Below are positions 33,845 to 42,616 of a stretch of DNA of 64,000 bases, in pieces. Location: assembly GCF_016938855.1 (NCBI RefSeq), contig NZ_JAFHAP010000008.1:62280-126279 (forward strand). The letters are read 5' to 3'. A program made the position numbers and the translations under genes. The DNA is from Polycladomyces zharkentensis. Its GTDB lineage: Bacteria; Bacillota; Bacilli; Thermoactinomycetales; JIR-001. Each line of letters opens with the position of its first letter. Positions within the stretch are counted from its first letter, which is position 1. The notes under the pieces are model-generated. The model did no database searches, was not told the DNA's origin, and worked only from the letters and a program-made list of their open reading frames with translations.

Positions 33845-34154
33845 ACTGGATGCCCAGTGCGATTTTGGCGTACCGGGACATCCGGTCCTTTGTCCATGGC
33901 GGATTCCACACGATGTTGACCTCCACGTCCCGGACACCGTCCACTTTTTTGACCGCCTCCGTCACCTGGTCGTTGATCGTGCCGGCCAGCGGGCATCCCA
34001 TGGCGGTCAGCGTCATCGTGATTTTGACGTTGCCGTCATCGTCGATATCCACGCCGTATACGAGTCCAAGGTTGACGATGTCGATGCCCAGTTCGGGGTC
34101 TTCGACCTCACCCAGTCGTTCCATGATCTCCTCTTTCATCCGTTCTTTATCCAA
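33843..34154 (-). CDS. MIP18/DUF59 family metal-sulfur cluster assembly factor
   Basis: The 103-residue protein contains DPELGIDIVNLGLVYGVDI, MTLTAMGCPLAGTI with the conserved Cys and VNIVWNPPWTKDRMS, all diagnostic of the PaaD/SufT (DUF59) family that matures Fe-S proteins. It is single-domain, not fused to an ATPase. The start is taken at TTG 34154 after GGGAG; Met5 or Met10 would also fit the family. It is divergent from recA, with about 175 bases between the starts. Confidence 0.88.
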   Translation of the reverse strand: MDKERMKEEIMERLGEVEDPELGIDIVNLGLVYGVDIDDDGNVKITMTLTAMGCPLAGTINDQVTEAVKKVDGVRDVEVNIVWNPPWTKDRMSRYAKIALGIQ

Positions 34155-34236
34155 TGATCATCACTCCCGATCGTCGTAGTTGCTTTTTTCATTACTGTAC
34201 CACAACCGTGTATGCATCAAACCGGATTTGGAACGG

Positions 34237-34250
34237 CGAATAAATGTTCG
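34237..34250. promoter_or_regulatory. LexA (DinR) SOS box upstream of recA
   Basis: CGAATAAATGTTCG differs at one half-site base from the Bacillus SOS consensus CGAAC-N4-GTTCG. It lies directly upstream of the recA -35 box, as expected for damage induction. Confidence 0.85.
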
Positions 34251-34259
34251 CAAAATCTC

Positions 34260-34288
34260 TTGGCAAAGAATCCAAAACGATGTATGAT
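34260..34288 (+). promoter_or_regulatory. Sigma-A promoter of recA
   Basis: TTGGCA (34260-34265), 17-base spacer, TATGAT (34283-34288), ten bases downstream of the SOS box. Confidence 0.8.
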
Positions 34289-34328
34289 GAGGATACGAGG
34301 CGAAACGAGACAAGGAGTGATACGATAC

Positions 34329-35381
34329 ATGTCCGACCGTCGTCAAGCGTTGGAAATGGCACTGAGACAGATCGAAAAGCAGTTTGGAAAAGGCTCGATC
34401 ATGCGGATGGGGGAAGCGGCCGCGACCCAGGTGGAGACGATTTCCAGCGGATCGATCGCGTTGGATATCGCGTTGGGTGTGGGCGGATATCCCCGTGGCC
34501 GGATCATTGAAGTATACGGACCGGAGTCTTCGGGTAAAACGACCGTGGCACTTCATGCAATCGCCGAAGTACAGCGCGTCGGGGGCCAAGCCGCATTTAT
34601 CGACGCCGAGCATGCGTTGGACCCGGTGTATGCCCAAAAGCTGGGTGTCAACATTGATGAACTGTTGCTGTCCCAACCGGACACGGGAGAGCAGGCGTTG
34701 GAGATCGCCGAGGCACTGGTGAGAAGCGGAGCGATCGATATCATCGTCATCGACTCGGTGGCCGCGTTGGTTCCCAAAGCGGAAATTGAAGGGGAGATGG
34801 GGGACTCCCACGTCGGTTTGCAGGCCCGTCTGATGTCGCAGGCACTGCGGAAGCTGTCCGGTGCGATCAGCAAATCGAGGACGATCGCGATTTTCATCAA
34901 CCAAATCCGGGAAAAAGTGGGGGTCATGTTCGGCAACCCGGAAACCACTCCCGGCGGTCGGGCATTGAAATTCTACTCCAGCATCCGCCTGGAAGTGCGT
35001 CGTGCGGAGACGATCAAGCAAGGAAACGAGATGGTGGGCAGCCGAACCAAGATCAAAGTGGTGAAAAACAAGGTGGCCCCGCCGTTCAAGCAAGCCGACG
35101 TGGACATCATGTACGGCGAAGGGATCTCCAAAGAAGGCAGCATTCTGGACATCGCCACCGAGTTGGACATCATCAGCAAGAGCGGCGCTTGGTATTCGTT
35201 TGAGGGTGAACGTCTGGGACAGGGACGGGAAAACGCGAAACAATTCCTCAAAGAAAACGCGGAGTTGTGCGCGAGGATCGAAGCCAGCATCCGTGCCCAC
35301 TTCGGCTTGGCCGAACCGAAAAAACCCGAAGCTGCCCAGGAGTCCGGAGATCAAGCCGAGCAACTGGAACTCGAAGCCTGA
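34329..35381 (+). CDS. recA: Recombinase RecA
   Basis: RecA forms filaments on single-stranded DNA, promotes strand exchange and triggers LexA cleavage. The 350-residue protein has Walker A GPESSGKT (64-71), [15 protein letters not shown] as Walker B and loop region, [22 protein letters not shown] and an acidic C-terminal tail. ATG 34329 after AAGGAGTG gives the family N-terminus; upstream in-frame codons run through the promoter. The SOS box and promoter above make it DNA-damage inducible. recX follows after 40 bases without a terminator. Confidence 0.98.
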   Translation: MSDRRQALEMALRQIEKQFGKGSIMRMGEAAATQVETISSGSIALDIALGVGGYPRGRIIEVYGPESSGKTTVALHAIAEVQRVGGQAAFIDAEHALDPVYAQKLGVNIDELLLSQPDTGEQALEIAEALVRSGAIDIIVIDSVAALVPKAEIEGEMGDSHVGLQARLMSQALRKLSGAISKSRTIAIFINQIREKVGVMFGNPETTPGGRALKFYSSIRLEVRRAETIKQGNEMVGSRTKIKVVKNKVAPPFKQADVDIMYGEGISKEGSILDIATELDIISKSGAWYSFEGERLGQGRENAKQFLKENAELCARIEASIRAHFGLAEPKKPEAAQESGDQAEQLELEA

Positions 35382-35421
35382 CCGTGTCGTGGTCTGACCT
35401 TCTGCAAAGGCGGGAAGAGAC

Positions 35422-36072
35422 ATGAAACAGGAGCCGGGCACCATTGTTCGGATTGAGCGGCAACCGGGCACAACGGCCCGATACCGTGTGTATATCGAGG
35501 GTTGCGAGCCGGTTTTCGTGCATGAGGACGTTTTGGTCAAGATGCGGTTGACCAAGGGACGTCGGGTGAACCCGGTTGAGATCGATGCGGTTTTGGAAGA
35601 GGAAGAACAAAACAAAGTGTGGCAGGCCGCACTCAAGTATTTGCAATACAAACCGCGAACAGCTTGGGAAGTGGAGCGTTATCTCCATGGAAAGGGGTTT
35701 GCTGCCCCGCATGTGCGGGCGGTGATGGACAAGCTCCATCGTTACGGTTATGTCGACGACCGCCGGTTTGCCGCCGCCTGGGTGGAACAACGACGCGGAA
35801 ATGGTCGCGGCCGTTTGCTGTTGCGAAAAGAATTGGAGCAAAAGGGGATTGCCGCCGAGATCATCGACGAGGTGTTGGCGGAGGTTCCCGAAGAAGCGGA
35901 TCGGGAGCTGGCGAGATCGCTGGCGGAAAAACGATATGAGCGGCTCCGCCGGTATCCGTGGCCGACCGTGGAACGACGGTTGGGCCATTATTTGTTGCGC
36001 AGGGGTTTTCCGCAATCACTCGTCCGCTCCATCCTGCAAAGCTATCGCGAACGTCATCGGGATTCATTGTGA
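35422..36072 (+). CDS. recX: Regulatory protein RecX
   Basis: RecX binds RecA filaments and modulates their activity. The 216-residue helical-repeat protein has typical segments AALKYLQYKPRTAWEVERYL, KLHRYGYVDDRRFAAAWVE and LARSLAEKRYERLRRYPWPT. In B. subtilis recX lies elsewhere on the chromosome, whereas here it directly follows recA and precedes the SbcD-like gene by 16 bases. This implies one SOS-controlled repair transcript. Confidence 0.9.
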   Translation: MKQEPGTIVRIERQPGTTARYRVYIEGCEPVFVHEDVLVKMRLTKGRRVNPVEIDAVLEEEEQNKVWQAALKYLQYKPRTAWEVERYLHGKGFAAPHVRAVMDKLHRYGYVDDRRFAAAWVEQRRGNGRGRLLLRKELEQKGIAAEIIDEVLAEVPEEADRELARSLAEKRYERLRRYPWPTVERRLGHYLLRRGFPQSLVRSILQSYRERHRDSL

Positions 36073-36088
36073 GAGGGGATGAGATCGG

Positions 36089-37081
36089 ATGCGGCTGTTG
36101 TATTTGACCGACACGCATATCAGGGGTACATCACCCCGCAGCCGCACGGACGACTTTCCGGCAGCCATGCGTCGCAAGCTGGAAGAAGTGATCCGGCTGG
36201 CACATGACCGCCAAGTGGATGCAGTCTTGCACGGCGGTGACTTTTTTGACCGTCCCGATCTTTCCCCGGCGGTCGTTCGTGAATTTGCCTCCTTGTTGCG
36301 CCGGTTGAAGGTGCCGCTGTATACAATCGCTGGTAATCACGACATTTACGGGCATAACCCCGATACGGTCGATCGATCGATGCTGGGGCTGTTGGATGCT
36401 TTCGGCGTTATCCGCCTGCTTCGCCCGAGGGAAACGGTCAAGCTGGAAAGAGACGGCGTCACCGTTCAGCTCAGCGGCCAACCGTTTCACCACGAGCTGG
36501 ACAAGCGGGACCCTGGATTGGATTATGCGGTGAACAACGTGACAGGTGCCGATTTTTGCGTACATATGGTTCACGGCATGGCGGTGGACCGCCACCTGCC
36601 CGAAGGCGTACCGCATACGTTATTGGATCATCTGTGGTTTGAATCGGTGGACGTCCTGCTCACCGGGCACTATCATGCAGGGTTTCCCGTTCAACGTCGT
36701 GAGGGACGCTTGATTGTGAATCCCGGTGCCTTGGCTCGCATCAACAACCATCCTTCAGAGATGCGACGTCAACCACAAGTCGCTTTGCTCACGTTTGCCG
36801 GATCGGTACAGGTGGAACTCATCCCCTTGCAATGTGCGGCCAAGGGAACGGATGTGCTGGACCGTTCTTATCTGGAACAAGCCGCCTACCGGGAGGAGAA
36901 ATTGGCAGCCTTTGTCCGGCAGGTACGTGCCGCCGGTGAATTTCAGGGGATCGACGTGATCGACATCATTGAGGAAATCGCCCGTTTGGAAGGAATTGAA
37001 CCGGATGTCAAACACGAGGCGATGCGACGCATCGCCGTCGTGCAGGAGCGGTTGGGGACGGAAGGGGGACGGGAGCGTTGA
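36089..37081 (+). CDS. SbcD/Mre11-like metallophosphoesterase
   Basis: The 330-residue calcineurin-like nuclease has the phosphodiesterase motifs in order: Asp8-x-His10 (YLTDTH), Gly-Gly-Asp51 (HGGDFFDRPD), Gly-Asn83-His84-Asp85 (AGNHDIYGH), a histidine in HMVHG near residue 154 and GHYHAG near 194. This is the SbcD/Mre11 arrangement. It lacks the length of a full SbcD (about 390) at its C-terminus, where the ATPase-contacting region usually lies, but residues 250-320 are helical and charged. Its stop overlaps the TTG start of the ATPase gene, strongly suggesting an SbcCD-like nuclease complex. Confidence 0.85.
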   Translation: MRLLYLTDTHIRGTSPRSRTDDFPAAMRRKLEEVIRLAHDRQVDAVLHGGDFFDRPDLSPAVVREFASLLRRLKVPLYTIAGNHDIYGHNPDTVDRSMLGLLDAFGVIRLLRPRETVKLERDGVTVQLSGQPFHHELDKRDPGLDYAVNNVTGADFCVHMVHGMAVDRHLPEGVPHTLLDHLWFESVDVLLTGHYHAGFPVQRREGRLIVNPGALARINNHPSEMRRQPQVALLTFAGSVQVELIPLQCAAKGTDVLDRSYLEQAAYREEKLAAFVRQVRAAGEFQGIDVIDIIEEIARLEGIEPDVKHEAMRRIAVVQERLGTEGGRER

Positions 37082-38565
37082 AGCGGCTGAAGCGTCTGTA
37101 CATCGAAAATTTCCAGTCGCACGAGCGGACGGAAATTCAATTTGCCGATGGACTCAATGTGCTGATCGGTCCGTCGGACAGCGGGAAGAGTGCCATCTTG
37201 CGCGCGTTGCGCTGGGTCTTGTTCAATCAGCCGCGAGGGACGGATTATATTCGAATCGGAGCGGACAAATGCCGTGTCGTCCTGACGATGTCCGACGGAA
37301 CGGAAATCGTCCGGGAACGTTCAGCTTCCGTCAACCGTTACATCATCCGGACCCCGGACGGACAGGAACGGGTATTTGAAGGATTCGGCAGCGGTGTGCC
37401 GCAGGAAGTGCTGGATGCCCACAACATGCATCCGGTCCGGTTGGACAAGGACTGGGAACTGTCCGCCCAATTCGGCAGTCAATTGGAAAGTCCGTTTTTG
37501 TTGGCCGAGACGGGCAGTATACGCGCCAAATCCATCGGGCGGATCAGCGGTGCCCACATCATGGACATCGCCTTGCGTGATACGATGCGGGACCGGCAAT
37601 CGCTGGCTTCCGAGATGAAACACGTGGAGCAGGAAGCGACACGCCTGACGGAAGCGTTGAAGCCGTACGAAGACCTTCCCCGACTGGGACGGGAATTGGA
37701 GGAGTCGGAATCGCTTTATCAGGCGGCTGTGCAAATGGAGGAGCGTCTGTCCCGTCTCAAGGCTCTGCTGCAAAAATGGCGGGATTGCCGGGAGCAAATC
37801 GCGACCCAGCGAAACATTCTCCAACGGTTGCGACAGTTGCCGGAGGCGGAGGCGAAGATTTCCTCCCTGCAGGCGGACGGTCAACGTCTGATATTGTTGC
37901 GCCGCCGTCTGGAGGAGTATCGAAAGGGGCAACGGGAGCAGCGAGCATGCCGCCATACGCTCACAATGACCGAGAAGCTGGTGGAGGCAGCGACAGCCCT
38001 CGACAACTTGGAACACCGTCGCGCGCGTCTGCAAACGCTGAGACGGTTGCACGCGTTGTATCATACCTGTAAAAATGAGCAAGCGCGATATCAACTGCGT
38101 CTCCGTCTGACCGACGGTGTCGATCTGGTGGCGGCAGTCGTCTCCCGGCTGGATACCAAACGGGTGATTCACGACCGCATGTTGCGCCTGAAGCCGCGTC
38201 TGCACCGTCTTCGCCAGGAACGCGAGCGCATCGCTCGGACGTTGGAACGAACACGAACCCTGGCTGAAGCGATGCGGGCCGTGACTGCCGCCGAGGAAGC
38301 GTATGGGCGGTGGAGCGTTCTGACGCAGTCCGCACAACGGCTCGGCGATTGCCGCAAGCGGCTGGAGGATGGGCGGAAGTACCTGAAGGCCAATGCCGAG
38401 GCGATCGAAGCCAACACCTCGCAAATGTTGCGTCTGTTTCAACAGCTTGGCCGCTGTCCGACTTGCGGTTCCCCCGTCGACGGTTCCGTGCTTCAACACA
38501 TTTTGGCCGAAGTGCGAGGAGGGGTTTCCCATGCAGCAGTTGGAAGAGAAAATCAAAGAGATTAA
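37078..38565 (+). CDS. SbcC/Rad50-like ATPase, N-terminal half with zinc hook
   Basis: The 495-residue protein starts LKRLYIENFQSHERTEIQFA with Walker A GPSDSGKSA (31-39), as in SMC/SbcC heads. Residues about 170-450 are charged, heptad-like coiled coil. Near the C-terminus lies Cys460-Pro-Thr-Cys463, a zinc-hook CxxC. No signature motif or Walker B is present, so it cannot form a complete head alone. Both missing parts are in the ORF two genes downstream. TTG 37078 overlaps the phosphoesterase stop. Its last 35 bases overlap the next ORF, which has its own ribosome site. Confidence 0.85.
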   Translation: MKRLKRLYIENFQSHERTEIQFADGLNVLIGPSDSGKSAILRALRWVLFNQPRGTDYIRIGADKCRVVLTMSDGTEIVRERSASVNRYIIRTPDGQERVFEGFGSGVPQEVLDAHNMHPVRLDKDWELSAQFGSQLESPFLLAETGSIRAKSIGRISGAHIMDIALRDTMRDRQSLASEMKHVEQEATRLTEALKPYEDLPRLGRELEESESLYQAAVQMEERLSRLKALLQKWRDCREQIATQRNILQRLRQLPEAEAKISSLQADGQRLILLRRRLEEYRKGQREQRACRHTLTMTEKLVEAATALDNLEHRRARLQTLRRLHALYHTCKNEQARYQLRLRLTDGVDLVAAVVSRLDTKRVIHDRMLRLKPRLHRLRQERERIARTLERTRTLAEAMRAVTAAEEAYGRWSVLTQSAQRLGDCRKRLEDGRKYLKANAEAIEANTSQMLRLFQQLGRCPTCGSPVDGSVLQHILAEVRGGVSHAAVGRENQRD

Positions 38566-38782
38566 AACCGCCCTGGAAAAAGCGAAAGATCTTCGCTATA
38601 AAGCGGAAGCCCGCTTGGAGCAACTGGAGAAGCAAGAGGAGGAAATCCTGCAGGAATTGCAGGAGCTGGGAGTGGAACCTTCCCGTTTGGAAGAGGAGAT
38701 TGCCCGTTTGGAAGAGGAGATCGAACGCCACTTGCAGGAAGCATGGGAGAAACTGCCCCAGGGGCTGATTCAGGGATCATGA
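38531..38782 (+). CDS. Small coiled-coil protein between the two SbcC-like halves
   Basis: The 83-residue product is almost entirely heptad-repeat coiled coil rich in Glu, Lys and Leu (AEARLEQLEKQEEEILQELQ, then RLEEEIARLEEEIERHL). ATG 38531 is preceded by GAGGAGGGG (38516-38524). It overlaps the N-half gene by 35 bases and the C-half gene by four (ATGA), so all three are translationally coupled. It may bridge or extend the coiled-coil arm between the hook and the second head half. I know no named family for it. Confidence 0.75.
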   Translation: MQQLEEKIKEIKTALEKAKDLRYKAEARLEQLEKQEEEILQELQELGVEPSRLEEEIARLEEEIERHLQEAWEKLPQGLIQGS

Positions 38783-39456
38783 CCCGTTCCGAAAAGTTGG
38801 CGCGTTTGCGGGAGGCAATCGCAGCCGCACGCGCCGAATGGTTGAAACGCGAAGCCAAGCGGGAGGAGCTGGATCGGCTCCGCCAACAGGCGCAAGCCCG
38901 GTTGGAAGAGTTGAACAAGCAACTGGATCTGTTCGACAAGGTGCGCGTTTTGTTGCAAACCTCTTCCGAATATGCACGGGAGCAGGCCAAACAACAGATG
39001 GAGAGTCTGGTCACCAATGCATTGCAATATGTGTTTGGTTCTGCTTTTCGCTTTGAAATCGAATTGTCCGAACACGGAGGAAAACCGGCTGCCGAATTTT
39101 ACGTCGTCACCGAATGGGATGGCCGTACCATCCGTACCAAGCCGCAAGACGCCCGCGGCGGCGGCGTGGTGGACATCACTTCCCTGGCATTGCGCGTAGC
39201 CATGATTGAAACGTTCCGGCCACGTCTGGACGGACCGTTGATTCTGGATGAACCCGGCAAGCATGTGAGTGCCGAATATGTGATGCCGATGGTGGAGTTT
39301 TTGAAGTCCGCGGGCGAAATGTTTGATCGACAGATCATTTTGGTCACGCATAACCCCCATTTGATTGAAGGAGCAGACCAAGCCTTCCATGTTCGCCTCC
39401 AATCCGGGAAAACGGAAGTTATTCCCATCTCCCGCCTTGACAATGGTACAGGCTAA
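38779..39456 (+). CDS. SbcC/Rad50-like ATPase, C-terminal half
   Basis: The 225-residue protein has a coiled-coil start (residues 1-75), then the head lobe: a signature-like segment ARGGGVVDITSLALRVAM (126-143), Walker B LILDEP (154-159, Glu158), and a switch His in LVTHNPHLIEGAD (His191). It has no Walker A, making it the exact complement of the ORF at 37078. The canonical LSGGE-type signature is replaced by RGGGVVD. ATG 38779 overlaps the upstream stop. It ends the operon that began at recA. Confidence 0.83.
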   Translation: MTRSEKLARLREAIAAARAEWLKREAKREELDRLRQQAQARLEELNKQLDLFDKVRVLLQTSSEYAREQAKQQMESLVTNALQYVFGSAFRFEIELSEHGGKPAAEFYVVTEWDGRTIRTKPQDARGGGVVDITSLALRVAMIETFRPRLDGPLILDEPGKHVSAEYVMPMVEFLKSAGEMFDRQIILVTHNPHLIEGADQAFHVRLQSGKTEVIPISRLDNGTG

Positions 39457-39699
39457 ATAATACAATTGATATGCATCTTTGTTTTTTAAATCCTTTCTTC
39501 GATTTTCTCCCGAATGAGAGGATTTTCTCGGTCAAACAGCAACAAAGATGTAACGGCTTTTCCAAGCAATGAAAAGAAAATGATGGAATGTGGCTTTTAG
39601 CTGGAATCCGATCCGCCCGGTTGAGGCGAAACCGAAACAGGCGTCACGGACGCCGCGCAATCCGTTTGACCTCTTGCTGAGCCGAACGAATGTCGCTGG
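39457..39699. other. Intergenic region upstream of rny
   Basis: This 243-base stretch starts AT-rich and becomes GC-rich. I see no gene and no convincing promoter, although rny must be transcribed from here or by read-through from the recA operon. Confidence 0.4.
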
Positions 39700-39728
39700 A
39701 AGACCGAAGTCCATCGGTCTTGTTTTTT
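39700..39728 (+). terminator. Terminator/attenuator immediately upstream of the rny ribosome site
   Basis: AAGACCGA (39700-39707) pairs with TCGGTCTT (39714-39721) and is followed by G and six T residues. It lies only 12 bases before AAGGAGGTGG of rny. Confidence 0.7.
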
Positions 39729-39761
39729 AGGCGGGAACAGAAGGAGGTGGATTGCGAAAAG

Positions 39762-41312
39762 ATGCTCGACCTGAACGTGGCAGGCTTGTTGTTTCTGTTC
39801 CTTTTTGCGTTGTTGATCGGTACCGGGATTGGTTACTGGCTACGCAAATCAACGGCCGAAGCCCGAATTGGCAGCGCGGAAAAAGAGGCCGATCATATAC
39901 TCGAAACAGCTCGCAAAGAGGCTGAAGCAATTAAACGCGAAAAACTGGTGGAAGCGCGGGATGAAGTCCACCGGATGCGAACGGAAGCGGAACGCGAAAT
40001 TCGCGAACAGCGGAATGAACTGCAACGTTTCGAGCGGCGTCTCATGCAGAAGGAAGAGACGCTCGATCGCAAACAGGAAGCGCTGGAAAAGCGCGAGGAA
40101 GCCATCGGTAAGAAAGAACAGGAAATCGAGAAACGCCATCGGGAAACCGAAGCGCTCTACCAAAAACAACTCCAGGAACTGGAGCGCATTTCCGGTTTAA
40201 CCACTGAGGAAGCGAAGCAAATCATCTTCCAGCGCGTGGAAAACGAGATGCGTCACGAAACCGCCCAAATGATCAAAGAGATGGAACAACAGGCGAAAGA
40301 AGAGGCGGAAAAGCGGGCGCGCAACATCATATCGCTGGCGATCCAGCGTTGTGCCGCTGATCACGTGGCCGAGTCGACCGTCTCGGTGGTCACACTGCCC
40401 AATGACGAAATGAAGGGCCGGATCATCGGACGTGAAGGCCGGAACATCCGTACCTTGGAAACGTTGACAGGGATTGATCTGATCATTGACGACACCCCTG
40501 AAGCGGTGATATTGTCCGGGTTTGATCCGATTCGGCGCGAAGTGGCGAGAGTGGCACTGGAGAAACTGGTCGCCGACGGCCGGATTCATCCGGCCCGGAT
40601 CGAGGAAATGGTGGAAAAAGCCCGGCGTGAGGTGGATGAGCGCATTCGGGAATACGGTGAGCAAGCGACTTTTGAAACGGGCGTTCACGGGTTGCACCCG
40701 GATTTGATCAAAATACTGGGTCGGTTGAAGTTTCGGACCAGCTATGGCCAAAATGTGCTGAAACACTCGATGGAAGTGGCTCATTTGGCAGGCCTTTTGG
40801 CTGCCGAGTTGGGAGAAGACGTCGTCCTTGCCAAGCGGGCGGGGCTGTTGCATGATATCGGGAAGGCGATCGACCACGAAGTGGAAGGGTCTCATGTTGA
40901 AATCGGGATCGAATTGGCCAAAAAGTATAATGAGCACCCTGCGGTGATCAACGGCATCGCTTCCCATCACGGTGACGTGGAAGCGACCAGCGTGATCGCG
41001 GTGTTGGTCGGAGCGGCGGATGCTTTGTCTGCAGCACGTCCCGGTGCCCGACGCGAGACGCTTGAAGCCTACATCAAACGGTTGGAGAAGCTGGAGGAAA
41101 TCTGCGATTCGTTTGATGGGGTGGAGAAATCGTACGCGATTCAAGCCGGACGAGAAGTGCGTATCATCGTTCGACCAGAAGAGGTATCGGATTCGGAGGC
41201 GGTTGTATTGGCCCGTCAAATAACCAAAGAGATCGAAAACCGGTTGGATTATCCGGGACATATTAAAGTAACGGTGATTCGGGAAACACGGGCCGTAGAG
41301 TATGCAAAATAA
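39762..41312 (+). CDS. rny: Ribonuclease Y
   Basis: RNase Y is the membrane-bound endoribonuclease that initiates mRNA decay in Bacillales. The 516-residue protein has an N-terminal membrane helix ([20 protein letters not shown]), a long coiled coil (residues 25-190), a KH domain with [19 protein letters not shown], and an HD domain with [15 protein letters not shown]. The C-terminus [17 protein letters not shown] is identical in style to B. subtilis. ATG 39762 places the helix correctly, although AAGGAGG is 14-15 bases away. Its location with RNase J in the same window is typical. Confidence 0.96.
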   Translation: MLDLNVAGLLFLFLFALLIGTGIGYWLRKSTAEARIGSAEKEADHILETARKEAEAIKREKLVEARDEVHRMRTEAEREIREQRNELQRFERRLMQKEETLDRKQEALEKREEAIGKKEQEIEKRHRETEALYQKQLQELERISGLTTEEAKQIIFQRVENEMRHETAQMIKEMEQQAKEEAEKRARNIISLAIQRCAADHVAESTVSVVTLPNDEMKGRIIGREGRNIRTLETLTGIDLIIDDTPEAVILSGFDPIRREVARVALEKLVADGRIHPARIEEMVEKARREVDERIREYGEQATFETGVHGLHPDLIKILGRLKFRTSYGQNVLKHSMEVAHLAGLLAAELGEDVVLAKRAGLLHDIGKAIDHEVEGSHVEIGIELAKKYNEHPAVINGIASHHGDVEATSVIAVLVGAADALSAARPGARRETLEAYIKRLEKLEEICDSFDGVEKSYAIQAGREVRIIVRPEEVSDSEAVVLARQITKEIENRLDYPGHIKVTVIRETRAVEYAK

Positions 41313-41342
41313 AAGTGGCATTTTTTGCCGCTTTCTTTTTTT
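41312..41342 (+). terminator. Intrinsic terminator overlapping the rny stop
   Basis: AAAGTGGCA (41312-41320) pairs with TGCCGCTTT (41326-41334, one G-T), followed by a T-rich run into the ymdB ribosome site; probably partial, since ymdB starts 19 bases later. Confidence 0.65.
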
Positions 41343-41360
41343 CTATACGGAGGCAGGAAC

Positions 41361-42158
41361 ATGCGTGTGTTGATGATCGGCGACATTGTCGGCTCATTGG
41401 GAAGAACGGCGATTCAAACCCATCTGGACCGGTTGAGGCGGGCGTACAAACCGGACGTGACCGTGGCCAACGGCGAGAACGCGGCGGGAGGACGGGGGAT
41501 TACCCGTGACATTGTCCGGTCGCTGTTGAAACAGGGTATCGATTGCATCACGTTGGGCAATCATGCCTGGGATCGAAGGGAGATCTTCGATTTTATCGAC
41601 GGGGAACCGAGATTGGTTCGTCCGGCCAATTATCCGGAAGGTACACCCGGACAAGGGTATGCCGTCATTCCCGTCGGCAAAGAATCGCTTACCGTCATCA
41701 ACCTGATGGGCCGGACCTTTATGCCTCCTGTGGAGTGCCCGTTCCGTACCGCCGACGCACTGCTCGCCAAACTGAGCGGGAAAACCCATATCGTTGTCGA
41801 TTTCCACGCAGAAACCACCTCGGAAAAACAAGCGATGGGATGGTATCTGGATGGGCGGGTGTCGGCGGTGATCGGAACGCACACACATGTGCAGACGGCG
41901 GATGAACGCATTCTGCCGGGAGGAACTGCCTATCTGAGCGATGTGGGCATGACCGGGGCGTATGACGGTGTTCTGGGAATGTCTCGTCATTTGGTGTTGA
42001 AAAAATTCCTCACGCAATTGCCCGTGCGGCTGGAAGTGGAAAAAACGGGTCGGATGCAGGTGAATGCCGTTATCATCGATCTGGACCGAACCAATGGAAA
42101 AGCGCACAATATCCGGCGTGTCCGCATTGATGACGACCAACCGTTGCTGGATGGATGA
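41361..42158 (+). CDS. ymdB: YmdB metallophosphoesterase (2',3'-cyclic nucleotide phosphodiesterase)
   Basis: The 265-residue binuclear metal enzyme has Asp8, Glu39-Asn40 (VANGENAAGG), Asn67-His68 (TLGNHAW), a His near 150 in VDFHAETTSEK and His175/His177 in GTHTHVQT, the full YmdB ligand set. In B. subtilis YmdB hydrolyses cyclic nucleotides and influences biofilm versus motility decisions and the RNase Y partner pathway. ATG 41361 follows GGAGG. Order rny-ymdB-spoVS is conserved. Confidence 0.95.
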   Translation: MRVLMIGDIVGSLGRTAIQTHLDRLRRAYKPDVTVANGENAAGGRGITRDIVRSLLKQGIDCITLGNHAWDRREIFDFIDGEPRLVRPANYPEGTPGQGYAVIPVGKESLTVINLMGRTFMPPVECPFRTADALLAKLSGKTHIVVDFHAETTSEKQAMGWYLDGRVSAVIGTHTHVQTADERILPGGTAYLSDVGMTGAYDGVLGMSRHLVLKKFLTQLPVRLEVEKTGRMQVNAVIIDLDRTNGKAHNIRRVRIDDDQPLLDG

Positions 42159-42206
42159 AGCAGCCAGATATTGGGTTTTCAATTTTTTGAATCTTTATTT
42201 GGGCTA

Positions 42207-42235
42207 GGAGGAATTTATCCGGAACTGGCGAATAT
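42207..42235 (+). promoter_or_regulatory. Sigma-H promoter of spoVS
   Basis: GGAGGAATT (42207-42215) and GGCGAATAT (42227-42235), 11 bases apart, match the Bacillus sigma-H consensus RnAGGAwww-N11/12-RnnGAATww at every defined position. spoVS is a known sigma-H gene in B. subtilis. Confidence 0.85.
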
Positions 42236-42278
42236 ATATAGCAATGGACTCACTCAAACCATCGAGGAGGTACCGAAC

Positions 42279-42539
42279 ATGGAAGTATTAAAAGTTTCAG
42301 CAAAGTCCAGTCCGAATTCTGTCGCTGGTGCACTCGCGGGAGTCCTGCGTGAACGTGGGGCGGCCGAAATTCAGGCGATTGGAGCCGGTGCACTCAACCA
42401 AGCTGTGAAAGCCGTAGCTATCGCACGAGGGTTTGTGGCACCGAGCGGAATCGATCTGATCTGCATTCCCGCATTTACCGACATTATCATCGATGGGGAA
42501 GAGCGAACAGCGATTAAGTTGATCGTAGAACCCCGTTGA
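42279..42539 (+). CDS. spoVS: Stage V sporulation protein S
   Basis: The 86-residue Alba-like nucleic-acid-binding protein MEVLKVSAKSSPNSVAGALA... ending with FTDIIIDGEERTAIKLIVEP is nearly invariant in spore formers. It affects septation and coat completion by an unknown mechanism. ATG 42279 follows GAGGAGG; a longer frame from 42171 runs through the sigma-H promoter and is rejected. A terminator follows. Confidence 0.97.
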   Translation: MEVLKVSAKSSPNSVAGALAGVLRERGAAEIQAIGAGALNQAVKAVAIARGFVAPSGIDLICIPAFTDIIIDGEERTAIKLIVEPR

Positions 42540-42563
42540 CACGGGATCCACATAAGTGAAAGG

Positions 42564-42600
42564 AAACCTGTTTATCTTCGTATAGACAGGTTTTTCTTTC
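42564..42600 (+). terminator. Intrinsic terminator after spoVS
   Basis: AAACCTGT (42564-42571) pairs with ACAGGTTT (42586-42593), followed by TTCTTTC. Confidence 0.75.
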
Positions 42601-42616
42601 GAAGAGGGGAATCACC

